DNA from: Candidatus Acidiferrales bacterium
Lineage (GTDB): Bacteria; Acidobacteriota; Terriglobia; Acidiferrales; UBA7541
DNA: 5,689 nucleotides
Direction of reading: 5' to 3'
Assembly (NCBI GenBank): GCA_955651735.1
Contig: CATPAM010000555.1
Location: forward strand, 1-5,689
In this document: positions 1 to 5,297 of the stretch, in pieces
Position numbering within the stretch: position 1 is the stretch's first letter
How the letters are laid out: each line of letters starts with the position of its first letter
Made by a program: the position numbers and the translations under genes
The notes under the pieces: model-generated
What the model was told of the DNA's origin: nothing
What the model saw: only the letters and a program-made list of their open reading frames with translations
Database searches by the model: none

Positions 1-207
1 GCGGTACATGCGAATTCGCAGGGACATTTTACGATTTCGAAATTGCGGACCGACAACTACGATTTGCGAGCATCGGGCAAGGGCGTTTACAGCGAGTGGG
101 AGAAGAACGTGACAGTGCGATCGGGGCAGACGAAGTCCATAACGCTGCGACTGATTTATGCGAAGGAAATTCCGAAGGCTTATGCGAAGAGCCAGGCGAA
201 GGAGTAG
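1..207 (+). CDS. C-terminal end of a protein with a carboxypeptidase-regulatory-like (beta-sandwich) tail; 5' end outside window
   Basis: Frame 1 is open from the window edge to a TAG at 205-207, giving 68 residues. The start is outside the window. The visible part has the pattern of the end of a carboxypeptidase regulatory-like (CarboxypepD_reg) or related Ig-like fold: a GHFTISKLRTDNYDL strand pair, then an ASGKGVYSEWEKNVTVRSG turn, and a final strand SITLRLIY. The last 17 residues (AKEIPKAYAKSQAKE and neighbours) are charged and probably disordered. In acidobacteria such domains form the tails of large exported or outer-membrane proteins and of quinoprotein or lyase-like beta-propellers. 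Which of these lies upstream cannot be told from this fragment. The domain fold is a pattern judgement; the function of the whole protein is unknown. Confidence 0.72.
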   Translation, partial: AVHANSQGHFTISKLRTDNYDLRASGKGVYSEWEKNVTVRSGQTKSITLRLIYAKEIPKAYAKSQAKE

Positions 208-257
208 CGGCAAGAGTTGAACATTATTGCTGATCCATCCATCGCGACTTGGGACCT

Positions 258-575
258 ATGCGACCCTCTAGTTCCCTTCCACGCTTGTTGATAACAATAG
301 TCCTCGCCGCCGTGTTTGCCTTTCGCGTGCCTGTCTTCGTCGACAGGCGGGAGTACTCGAGTGCGGTCTATAACTGGGCCAAGAATCCAACGCTTGAAAA
401 TGGAGCAGCCGTCGCATGGGAAAGCGTTATGTACCGACGCATCGCGCTGATAACGCATTTGGCGGCCGGAGGCGTCTTGTTCGTGCCCATAAGTGTGGGT
501 TGGTCCTTGTTTGCGCGACGATCAGCGAAACCAGGTGAGTCGTTGAAAGATCTTCCCGTCCAGCAATCCAGGTAA
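258..575 (+). CDS. small two-helix membrane protein, function unknown
   Basis: This encodes 105 residues from ATG 258, or 108 from an in-frame TTG at 249. I chose ATG, but neither start has a well-placed Shine-Dalgarno: GGGA at 251-254 is only three bases from the ATG. Two hydrophobic segments are visible, residues about 10-28 and 62-85. Between them is a polar loop with acidic and aromatic residues (DRREYSSAVYNWAKN), and a basic stretch (ARRSAKPG) follows the second helix. This suggests a two-pass inner-membrane protein with both ends cytoplasmic and the loop outside. I do not recognise the family. The gene begins 50 bases after the upstream gene's stop and ends 21 bases before the convergent anti-sigma gene. 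Its codons look less GC-rich than its neighbours', which may mean a different history. That it is a gene rests on its length and membrane pattern. Confidence 0.55.
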   Translation: MRPSSSLPRLLITIVLAAVFAFRVPVFVDRREYSSAVYNWAKNPTLENGAAVAWESVMYRRIALITHLAAGGVLFVPISVGWSLFARRSAKPGESLKDLPVQQSR

Positions 576-596
576 ACAAGACCGCCGCACTCCAAA

Positions 597-1352
597 CTAT
601 TGCATTAAGAGGTGCTGGAGTTCGGCGAGGTCGTCGGGGGCTACGTCGGAGACGGCGCACATTTCCATGCCGGCTTTGCGCCAATCGATCCAGTGATAGC
701 CGAGCTGGGAGCCGGAGAGCGGCTCGGAATCGGGCTCCGTGGTGGGCCAGACGAAGACGTTGACGAGGTGCTTGCGGCGCGCGTAGACGAGCACGGCGAC
801 GCTGCGGCCGTGGACGACGTCGAGGCGGCCGCCCTGCAGCGGAAATCCTTCGTTCACAAAATCGTGGACCGGCGGAGCGAAATCGAGCTTGCCGTCGAAC
901 CACGGCTTTACGGTGTGCTGATCGGTGGACTGGACATCTTCGAGGTGCCCAGGCTGCAGGGACCGCAGATGGGCGTCCACGATGGCAGAGGCCAGCGCGG
1001 TTTCGCCGTTGCTGCCGCGCAGGAGCGGAAGCAGACGCCAGCCGAGAAACACGGCAAGGAGAAATGTCGCGGCGACCGCGAGCCAGCGCCAGGGCGCCGG
1101 ATTTCTTATCGGAATGACGGAGGGGCGGGTGGGAGCGCCAAGCTGCGTTTGCAGCTTTTGGCGCAGCGCGACGGGAGCGCGCTCGTATAATCCGGCACGC
1201 AGGAGGGACGAGCGCAAATTTTCGTTAGCCTCGAGGGCGGCGACGCAGTCGGGGCAGGAAATCAAGTGGCGCTCGAAATCAGCGGCACGCGCGGCGTCCA
1301 GTTCGCCATCCAGATAACCGTGGAGAACGGTTTGGGTGAACTCACAACTCAC
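597..1352 (-). CDS. transmembrane anti-sigma factor with zinc-finger (ZAS, zf-HC2) domain, RsiW-like
   Basis: This protein of 251 residues should hold the adjacent ECF sigma factor inactive at the membrane until an envelope signal arrives. The N-terminal zinc-binding anti-sigma domain has C3, then H29-x3-C33-x2-C36, the classic ZAS ligand set. A linker with an amphipathic region (about 43-72) leads to one membrane helix at about 89-111. The outer domain contains a strongly patterned block at about 145-203: HTVKPWFDGKLDF, GFPLQGGRLD, a VLVYARRKH strand and VNVFVWP. It ends in GYHWIDWRKAGMEM, matching the C-terminal half of COG5662-type anti-sigma factors. The open frame extends upstream to 1424, but the GTG at 1352 is the likely start: AGGAGG (1364-1359) sits six bases before it, and the zinc finger begins at residue 3. 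It overlaps the sigma gene by 11 bases, consistent with translational coupling. The signal sensed is unknown. Confidence 0.93.
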   Translation of the reverse strand: MSCEFTQTVLHGYLDGELDAARAADFERHLISCPDCVAALEANENLRSSLLRAGLYERAPVALRQKLQTQLGAPTRPSVIPIRNPAPWRWLAVAATFLLAVFLGWRLLPLLRGSNGETALASAIVDAHLRSLQPGHLEDVQSTDQHTVKPWFDGKLDFAPPVHDFVNEGFPLQGGRLDVVHGRSVAVLVYARRKHLVNVFVWPTTEPDSEPLSGSQLGYHWIDWRKAGMEMCAVSDVAPDDLAELQHLLMQ

Positions 1353-1917
1353 GGCCGGCCTCCTGTTTGTGCTGCGCTGCGGACTGGGTAAGAACACGCT
1401 GCAGCCGCTGGCGCGCGCGGGCAAGCGCGGACATCACGGTGCCAATGGGAGCGGAAGTGATGGCGGCGATTTCTTTATAGGAGCAGCCTTCGAGTTCGCG
1501 CAGGATTAACACTTCGCGAAAGCGTACGGGCAGCTCTTCGAGCGCGCGGGTGAGACGCTCGCGATTGTCGCCGGCAATGGCCAGTGCTTCGGGCGTCACG
1601 CTCGGCTGCGGGTGCAGCTCCTCATCGAATTCGGTCGTCAAGTCCACGGAACGATTTTTCTCCAGCCAGGTATAGCAGGTGTTGCGCACGATCTGCAAAA
1701 GCCAGGCGCGGGCGTCACCGCCGTGAAAGCCGCGGAAGAAGCGCAGCGCGCGCAAGATGGCTTCTTGCGCAACGTCCTCCGCGTCGGCGCGGCCACGCAT
1801 GAGCCAGCGCGAGAGGTTAAAGGCAGCGTCGACGTGCGGCAGCACGAGCTGCTCGAAGCGCGCCCGGTCCTGCGAATCCAACACGTCCCAACCTTTCCCT
1901 TCCACACCTGGGCTCAT
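1342..1917 (-). CDS. ECF-subfamily RNA polymerase sigma factor (sigma-70 family, SigE/RpoE-like)
   Basis: This protein of 191 residues is normal in length for an ECF sigma factor. Region 2 spans about 21-90 and includes ADAEDVAQEAILRALRFF and the promoter-melting and -10 recognition stretch ARAWLLQIVRNTCYTWL. Region 4 spans about 119-176 with LPVRFREVLILRELEG and a helix-turn-helix (about 146-170, YKEIAAITSAPIGTVMSALARAR) that should read the -35 element. Between them is the short acidic linker expected when region 3 is absent. ATG 1917 is used as the start, with AGGCGG eight bases upstream. A shorter start at residues 12-13 is possible and would not touch region 2. The stop codon lies inside the start of the anti-sigma gene, so the two are almost certainly one transcript. 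It is transcribed divergently from the phosphoesterase operon. A possible autoregulatory -35 element is discussed separately. Confidence 0.95.
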   Translation of the reverse strand: MSPGVEGKGWDVLDSQDRARFEQLVLPHVDAAFNLSRWLMRGRADAEDVAQEAILRALRFFRGFHGGDARAWLLQIVRNTCYTWLEKNRSVDLTTEFDEELHPQPSVTPEALAIAGDNRERLTRALEELPVRFREVLILRELEGCSYKEIAAITSAPIGTVMSALARARQRLQRVLTQSAAQHKQEAGREL

Positions 1918-1993
1918 AAAGGGAACCGCCTGGACATCGATTTTATTCCCAGTTTATGCGAATGACGCAGCGAATTAAAAAATTCAGCGAGCT

Positions 1994-2021
1994 GGAATAA
2001 GCGTGCAGCACGAATGGTCTG
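1994..2021 (+). promoter_or_regulatory. candidate ECF-sigma promoter for the phosphoesterase operon
   Basis: GGAATAA at 1994-2000 and GTCT at 2017-2020 are separated by exactly 16 bases. ECF (sigma-E group) promoters usually show GGAAC-like -35 and GTC-containing -10 elements at about this spacing. Transcription would begin near 2027, about 110 bases before the phosphoesterase start. The -35 element departs from GGAAC at the fifth base. The link to the neighbouring sigma factor is inferred from position and motif shape. Confidence 0.4.
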
Positions 2022-2039
2022 CACAAACGAAACACGTCC

Positions 2040-2087
2040 CAGAGCGGCGCGAGCAATTTGAAATGCCTCTCGACTCGCGCCGCTCTG
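2040..2087. repeat. perfect 14-bp inverted repeat (hairpin or operator) upstream of the phosphoesterase operon
   Basis: CAGAGCGGCGCGAG at 2040-2053 is exactly complementary to CTCGCGCCGCTCTG at 2074-2087, with a 20-base AT-richer loop. No T-run follows on either strand and no gene ends here, so it is not a typical intrinsic terminator. If the candidate promoter at 1994-2021 is used, the stem lies near the 5' end of the operon's mRNA, where it could protect the leader. It could also be a binding site for a dimeric regulator. Confidence 0.7.
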
Positions 2088-2138
2088 TAAATGCACATGG
2101 ATGCGTTTCCAACACGAGGACGTGTTCGGGAGAGCGGA

Positions 2139-3107
2139 ATGACTAAAAACGTGAAAGATGAGATTTTGCACGATCACAACGCGGATGGAATCGATCGCCG
2201 CGGATTTCTGAAATGCATGGCGTGGGCGGGAACGGGCGCGCTTTGCGTGATGCAAGGCGGCGTATTGAAATCGTACAGCTTGAGCCGGCCTGCGGACCTG
2301 GGAGGCAGCGCGGCAGCGGCGGGCGAGCTGAGCTTCGTGCAGATCAGCGACAGCCACATGGGATTCAACAAGCCGGCGAATCCGGACGTGGCGGGAACGC
2401 TGAAGGCCGCAGTGGACAAGATCAACGGGCTGTCGGCGGCGCCGGAGTTCTTGCTGCATACAGGAGACATCAGCCACTTGTCGAAGCCGGAAGAGTTCGA
2501 CACGGTGGACCAGATTTTGAAAGCCACCGGCACGGAAGTTTTCTTTGTGCCGGGCGAACACGATGTGTTGAATGATGACGGTGCGCAATTTCGCGAGCGC
2601 TATGGCAAAGGCGCGAAGGGTGCGGGCTGGTACAGCTTCGAGAAAAAGGGCGTGCACTTCATCGGGCTGGTGAACGTGATGAACCTGAAGGCCGGCGGGC
2701 TGGGAACGCTGGGACACGAACAGCTCGAGTGGCTGGAAGACGACGTGAAGCATTTGAAGTCGAGCACGCCGATTGTGGTGTTCGCGCACATTCCGCTGTG
2801 GACCGTGTATCCCGACTGGGGCTGGGGCACGGAAGACAGCGCACAAGCGTTGGCGTATCTGAAGAAATTCGGCTCGGTGACGGTGTTGAACGGGCACATT
2901 CATCAGACGATGCAGAAGGTGGAAGGCAACGTGACATTTCACACCGCGGCATCGACGGCATTTCCGCAGCCGCAGCCGGGGAAGGCAGATTCGCCGGGAC
3001 CGATGAAAGTGCCTGCGGAGCAGTTGCGGAGCGTTTTGGGAATTACCGACGTGAATTATGTTCGCGGGCAGCATGCCCTCGCGGTGGTTGACTCTTCGCT
3101 GGCTTGA
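2139..3107 (+). CDS. Tat-exported calcineurin-like metallophosphoesterase
   Basis: This protein of 322 residues is a calcineurin-like (COG1409 type) phosphoesterase. The motif series is complete: D71-S-H73, G109-D110, G139-E-H-D142, H217 (FAHIP) and G252-H-I-H255, which build a two-metal site. Its substrate is unknown; family members cleave phosphomono- or diesters, including cyclic nucleotides. The third motif reads GEHD where the family normally has GNHD, so a metal-ligand Asn is replaced by Glu. Residues 19-40 are a twin-arginine signal (DRRGFLK, then a weakly hydrophobic AWAGTGALCVM stretch), so it is probably exported folded with its metals. The frame is open from ATG 2091, but I chose ATG 2139: GGAG lies six bases upstream and this start places the RR motif normally. 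The cupredoxin gene follows after 56 bases, consistent with one operon. Confidence 0.9.
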   Translation: MTKNVKDEILHDHNADGIDRRGFLKCMAWAGTGALCVMQGGVLKSYSLSRPADLGGSAAAAGELSFVQISDSHMGFNKPANPDVAGTLKAAVDKINGLSAAPEFLLHTGDISHLSKPEEFDTVDQILKATGTEVFFVPGEHDVLNDDGAQFRERYGKGAKGAGWYSFEKKGVHFIGLVNVMNLKAGGLGTLGHEQLEWLEDDVKHLKSSTPIVVFAHIPLWTVYPDWGWGTEDSAQALAYLKKFGSVTVLNGHIHQTMQKVEGNVTFHTAASTAFPQPQPGKADSPGPMKVPAEQLRSVLGITDVNYVRGQHALAVVDSSLA

Positions 3108-3163
3108 GAGCCGGAAGAGCACCGCGCGAATTCAACTGGAAAAAATAGAAAGGAAGAATCGTG

Positions 3164-3523
3164 ATGAGGAGACGTGTGTGGATTCTAGTTTTGGCGGCGC
3201 CAGTGATTGTGGCGGCCGTCCTGTTGGTAAGCGGCGCCCGAGGTCTCGCGGCCAGTGCGGGACAGGCACAGGCGTCGAACGTGGAAGTGAAGATCGACAA
3301 CTTCAGCTTTGGGCCGGCGACGCTGACGGTGGCGGCGGGAACGACGGTGACATGGACCAACCGCGACGACATACCGCATACCGTGGTCAGCGACGATAAG
3401 GTGTTCAAGTCGAAAGTGCTGGACACGGACGAGAAATTTTCGTTCACGTTCACGAAGCCGGGAACATACGGCTATTTCTGCTCGATACACCCGAAGATGA
3501 CGGGCAAGGTGGTGGTCGAGTGA
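3164..3523 (+). CDS. cupredoxin, plastocyanin/amicyanin-like type-1 copper protein
   Basis: This protein of 119 residues is a small electron-transfer copper protein of the plastocyanin/amicyanin group. A basic N-terminus and hydrophobic segment (about 5-24) form a signal peptide or anchor, followed by a short low-complexity linker (about 25-38). The single cupredoxin domain spans about 39-119: VEVKIDNFSFGPATLTVAAG, then TVTWTNRDDIPHTV. All four type-1 copper ligands are visible: H72, then C106, H109 and M112 in YFCSIHPKM. It should carry one electron between membrane or periplasmic partners. The start is ATG 3164; a GTG directly before it at 3161 is also possible, with AAGGA (3150-3154) serving either. 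Its stop overlaps the DUF2231 start (GTGA, 3520-3523), so the two are translationally coupled and the proteins may be partners. Confidence 0.93.
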   Translation: MRRRVWILVLAAPVIVAAVLLVSGARGLAASAGQAQASNVEVKIDNFSFGPATLTVAAGTTVTWTNRDDIPHTVVSDDKVFKSKVLDTDEKFSFTFTKPGTYGYFCSIHPKMTGKVVVE

Positions 3524-3975
3524 CAAGCATCGGGAAGGCCTTCGATCCCAGTACGGTGCTGCTGGCCAAGCACGCGCAACATGTGGTGCTGGTGCATTTC
3601 CCGATCGCGCTGTTCATCACCGGAGTGGCGTTTGACTGGGCGGGCATGTGGACGAAGCGCAAGGCATTGGCGGAGGCGGCTTACTACAATCTACTGATTG
3701 CCGCGCTTTCGACACTGCCGGTGGTTGCTACGGGCTTGCTGGCCTGGCAGTTCCAGTTGGAGGGACAGAGACTGAAGGGAATCCTGTTGCTGCACCTGGT
3801 GATGGGCGGGGCTTCCACGGTGTTGATCTGCGCTGTGTGGTGGCTGCATTTTCGGGCGCGGCGACGCGGGTTGGCGGTGCCCGGATACCTGCGGAGGCTC
3901 GAATGTGTCGCGGTATTGGCGGTAGGGCTGACGGGGCATTTGGGCGGATTCCTGAGCGGTGTGAGCGGCGGCTGA
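3520..3975 (+). CDS. DUF2231 family four-helix membrane protein
   Basis: This protein of 151 residues resembles the DUF2231 family of integral membrane proteins, whose function is not established. Four membrane helices are visible at about 20-43, 55-79, 86-111 and 127-148. The family signature VHFPIAL sits in helix 1 (H26-F-P28), and GHLGG near the end of helix 4 contains H140. H92 lies in helix 3. Three intramembrane histidines make heme or metal binding conceivable, but that is inference. It starts with GTG 3520 inside the cupredoxin stop codon. An upstream AAGGTGG lies within the cupredoxin coding sequence, so translation is probably coupled. The pairing with a copper electron-transfer protein suggests a membrane redox role, though a structural or transport role is equally open. 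It is the last gene of the operon; no intrinsic terminator is seen just after its stop. Confidence 0.85.
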   Translation: MTSIGKAFDPSTVLLAKHAQHVVLVHFPIALFITGVAFDWAGMWTKRKALAEAAYYNLLIAALSTLPVVATGLLAWQFQLEGQRLKGILLLHLVMGGASTVLICAVWWLHFRARRRGLAVPGYLRRLECVAVLAVGLTGHLGGFLSGVSGG

Positions 3976-3980
3976 TCCAG

Positions 3981-4009
3981 CTGGCAAAGTCCTTAATTTC
4001 AGGTATATA
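3981..4009 (+). promoter_or_regulatory. possible sigma-70-type promoter reading into the structured region
   Basis: CTGGCA (3981-3986) and TATATA (4004-4009) are separated by 17 bases. Each matches four of six consensus positions of a housekeeping promoter. It lies just after the DUF2231 stop and would start transcription near 4016, reading through the dyad-rich leader into the SRPBCC gene. The match is modest and could be chance. Confidence 0.25.
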
Positions 4010-4105
4010 GCAGGCCACTGTTCGCTCGGACGAGTAGAGCCCTAGTACCACGACCCGGGTACCCCGCTGAGTGGCTCGGGTGGCCCATTGAAGCGCGCAG
4101 ACGCG

Positions 4106-4253
4106 ACCCGTAATGTGCTAAGAACGGGTTGGGGGCCGCGCGGGGACAGCGGCCTCGAAAGGGGTCGTGTGCGAGCTACCCAACCCGCCAAGTTCTTCGA
4201 CGCAAGAGTTCTTCCCTCCAAACGCTCACGCCAGCCGTTCGGGTTGGCGTGAG
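4106..4253 (+). ncRNA. candidate structured leader RNA with alternative pairings (orientation inferred)
   Basis: Several short complementary blocks compete. ACCCGT (4106-4111) can pair with ACGGGT (4124-4129). CGGGTTGGG (4125-4133) can instead pair with CCCAACCCG (4179-4187), closed outside by AAGAAC (4120-4125) with GTTCTT (4192-4197 or its copy at 4208-4213). Inside this, GGCCGC (4134-4139) pairs with GCGGCC (4149-4154). A second copy of CGGGTTGG (4240-4247) could take the CCAACCCG strand, but only by opening the hairpin at 4225-4253. The pattern fits a switch-like 5' leader of the SRPBCC gene. No known riboswitch consensus was recognised, and a repeat element is the main alternative. Confidence 0.3.
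4225..4253. repeat. 12-bp hairpin with a 5-base loop
   Basis: CTCACGCCAGCC (4225-4236) pairs with GGGTTGGCGTGAG read back from 4253 to 4242: 11 Watson-Crick pairs, one G-T wobble and the loop GTTCG. It is the strongest compact stem in the window. There is no T-run after it on either strand, so I do not call it a terminator. Confidence 0.75.
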
Positions 4254-4326
4254 ACCAGCAAAGACCGCGCATCCGTGAAAAGATAGGAACGTGACATGCC
4301 GTTGCCATGGCCGGAGGCTCGCGTGG

Positions 4327-4350
4327 GAAAAGGCTGAGACCAGCCTTTTC
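4327..4350 (+). repeat. perfect 10-bp hairpin just upstream of the SRPBCC start (possible attenuator)
   Basis: GAAAAGGCTG (4327-4336) and CAGCCTTTTC (4341-4350) are exact complements around the loop AGAC, ending 18 bases before ATG 4369. The 3' arm carries TTTT, but only as part of the stem, so termination is possible but not typical. The hairpin argues against the longer reading frame from GTG 4291, which would have to encode it. Confidence 0.65.
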
Positions 4351-4368
4351 AGAGACTTGCGTGACGAG

Positions 4369-5271
4369 ATGCTTCGGTTGACTGAGCGATTTGCGGGACA
4401 CCTGCCGCCTGTGGCGGACATGGGGCCGGCTGCGGTCTCCCTGTTCGGCGTCATGCTGATGGTGGCGCCGGGGCTGGTCGCATCCAAGGCAGCCGGACCT
4501 GCGGCGGCGGATTTGAAGCCACACACCATCCCAGCATTCAACGAATATGTGAAATTGACCGACGCGCGTAACCAGGACGAACTGCGACGCGCGACGAGTT
4601 TGCTGTGGATCGATGGCTTGCCGGAGAGCGTGCGTGCGCAGGCCTACGAGGCGCTGAAGCGCGGCGAAGTCAAAATGCAGAAGCTCGAGACGCTCGAGAA
4701 CGGAGAGAAGATCCGGTGTCTCGGCGGGATGATCCATCATTGGGTGGGCGTGGTTTTTATTCCAGGAGCGAAGGTGCACGACGTGTTGGGAGTGCTGCAG
4801 GATTACGACCATCACGCGCAGTATTATTCCCCAGACGTGGAGCGGTCGAAAATCGAATCGCGCAACGGGGATCATTTTGTGGTGTTCCTGCGCTTTCGGC
4901 GACACAAGGTGATCACGGTGGTGCTGAACACGCAGCACGATGTGCGTTATTTTCGCGATTCGGAGACGCGGGAGCACAGCCGAAGCTCGGCGGTGCGCAT
5001 CGCGGAAGTGGAAAACGCCGGCAAGAGCGGCGAGCGCGAGAAAGCGCCGGGCGAGGACGGCGGATTTTTGTGGCGCATGGACACTTGGTGGCGCATGGAG
5101 GAGCGCGACGGAGGAGTCTACGTGCAGAGCGAAGTCGTTTCACTGACGCGAGATATTCCCGCCGGATTGGGATGGCTGATCGGGCCGTTTGTAACCAGCA
5201 TCCCTAAGGAGACGCTGACGTTTACATTGGAAGCAACGAGAAAAGCTGCGGAAACAAGAGCAAAGAAATAA
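4369..5271 (+). CDS. exported SRPBCC/START-like domain protein, function unknown
   Basis: This protein of 300 residues begins with a basic N-region (MLRLTERF) and a hydrophobic stretch at about 20-38 (AAVSLFGVMLMVAPGLVAS), a signal peptide or membrane anchor. After a helical region (about 50-110) comes a SRPBCC/START-like helix-grip section: GGMIHHWVGVVFIPGA (about 119-134), a first helix with LQDYDHHAQYY (about 143-153), strands through RFRRHKVITVVLNTQHDV, then WRMDTWWRMEERDGGVYVQSEVVS (about 235-258). The closing helix is IPAGLGWLIGPFVTSIPKETL (about 263-283). Such folds bind hydrophobic ligands in a cavity; the ligand here is unknown. The frame is open from GTG 4291, but that start has poor SD spacing and would read through a hairpin. 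ATG 4369 gives a sensible signal peptide, though its SD is weak; ATG 4420 is a third option. It ends 26 bases from the convergent glycosyltransferase remnant. Confidence 0.75.
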   Translation: MLRLTERFAGHLPPVADMGPAAVSLFGVMLMVAPGLVASKAAGPAAADLKPHTIPAFNEYVKLTDARNQDELRRATSLLWIDGLPESVRAQAYEALKRGEVKMQKLETLENGEKIRCLGGMIHHWVGVVFIPGAKVHDVLGVLQDYDHHAQYYSPDVERSKIESRNGDHFVVFLRFRRHKVITVVLNTQHDVRYFRDSETREHSRSSAVRIAEVENAGKSGEREKAPGEDGGFLWRMDTWWRMEERDGGVYVQSEVVSLTRDIPAGLGWLIGPFVTSIPKETLTFTLEATRKAAETRAKK

Positions 5272-5297
5272 AACCGACGGCTTGTCCCCCGACTGTC

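Larger units (their letters stand above)
3976..4368. other. 393-bp non-coding stretch rich in dyad symmetry
   Basis: I see no convincing protein gene here on either strand. Open frames that cross it on the - strand run on antisense into the SRPBCC gene and have arginine- and proline-rich, unfamiliar translations. The content is an AT-rich start with a possible promoter (3981-4009), the overlapping palindromes ACCCGGGT (4053-4060) and GGGTACCC (4057-4064), a block of mutually exclusive inverted repeats (4106-4253), and a hairpin (4327-4350) just before the next gene. The part around GGGTGGCCCATTG (4078-4090) reminds me of dispersed intergenic repeats in acidobacterial genomes. I cannot verify that from this window. 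Confidence 0.6.

Noticed and set aside
612..1190. 192-codon + strand frame opposite the anti-sigma gene
   Set aside because: The - strand frame has the zinc finger, membrane helix and SD; the + frame has only low-complexity Gly/Ala/Arg/Asp sequence.
2091..2138. Longer phosphoesterase start at ATG 2091 or 2097
   Set aside because: No good SD because the region just upstream is the 3' arm of the 14-bp inverted repeat, and it would add 14-16 unneeded residues before the Tat signal; ATG 2139 has GGAG at six bases.
2214..2249. Cysteines in the phosphoesterase signal (C26, C36) as a lipoprotein site
   Set aside because: Neither FLKC nor GALC has the small residue needed directly before a lipobox cysteine.
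1914..3122. 402-codon open frame on the - strand, antisense to the phosphoesterase
   Set aside because: Its translation is rich in Arg, His and Gln without any domain pattern, while the + strand frame carries complete catalytic motifs and a Tat signal. It is a shadow of GC-biased codon use.
4011..4020. GCCACTG, reminiscent of a conserved block of cobalamin riboswitches
   Set aside because: None of the other conserved cobalamin riboswitch elements, including the B12 box, is found around it.
4225..4253. Strong hairpin considered as a rho-independent terminator
   Set aside because: No run of T follows on the + strand (ACCAGCAAAG) and none on the - strand, and it is far from the end of the upstream gene.
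4042..4977. 311-codon open frame on the - strand crossing the dyad-rich region
   Set aside because: It lies antisense to the SRPBCC gene, has no recognisable motif, and its C-terminal part simply translates the inverted repeats.
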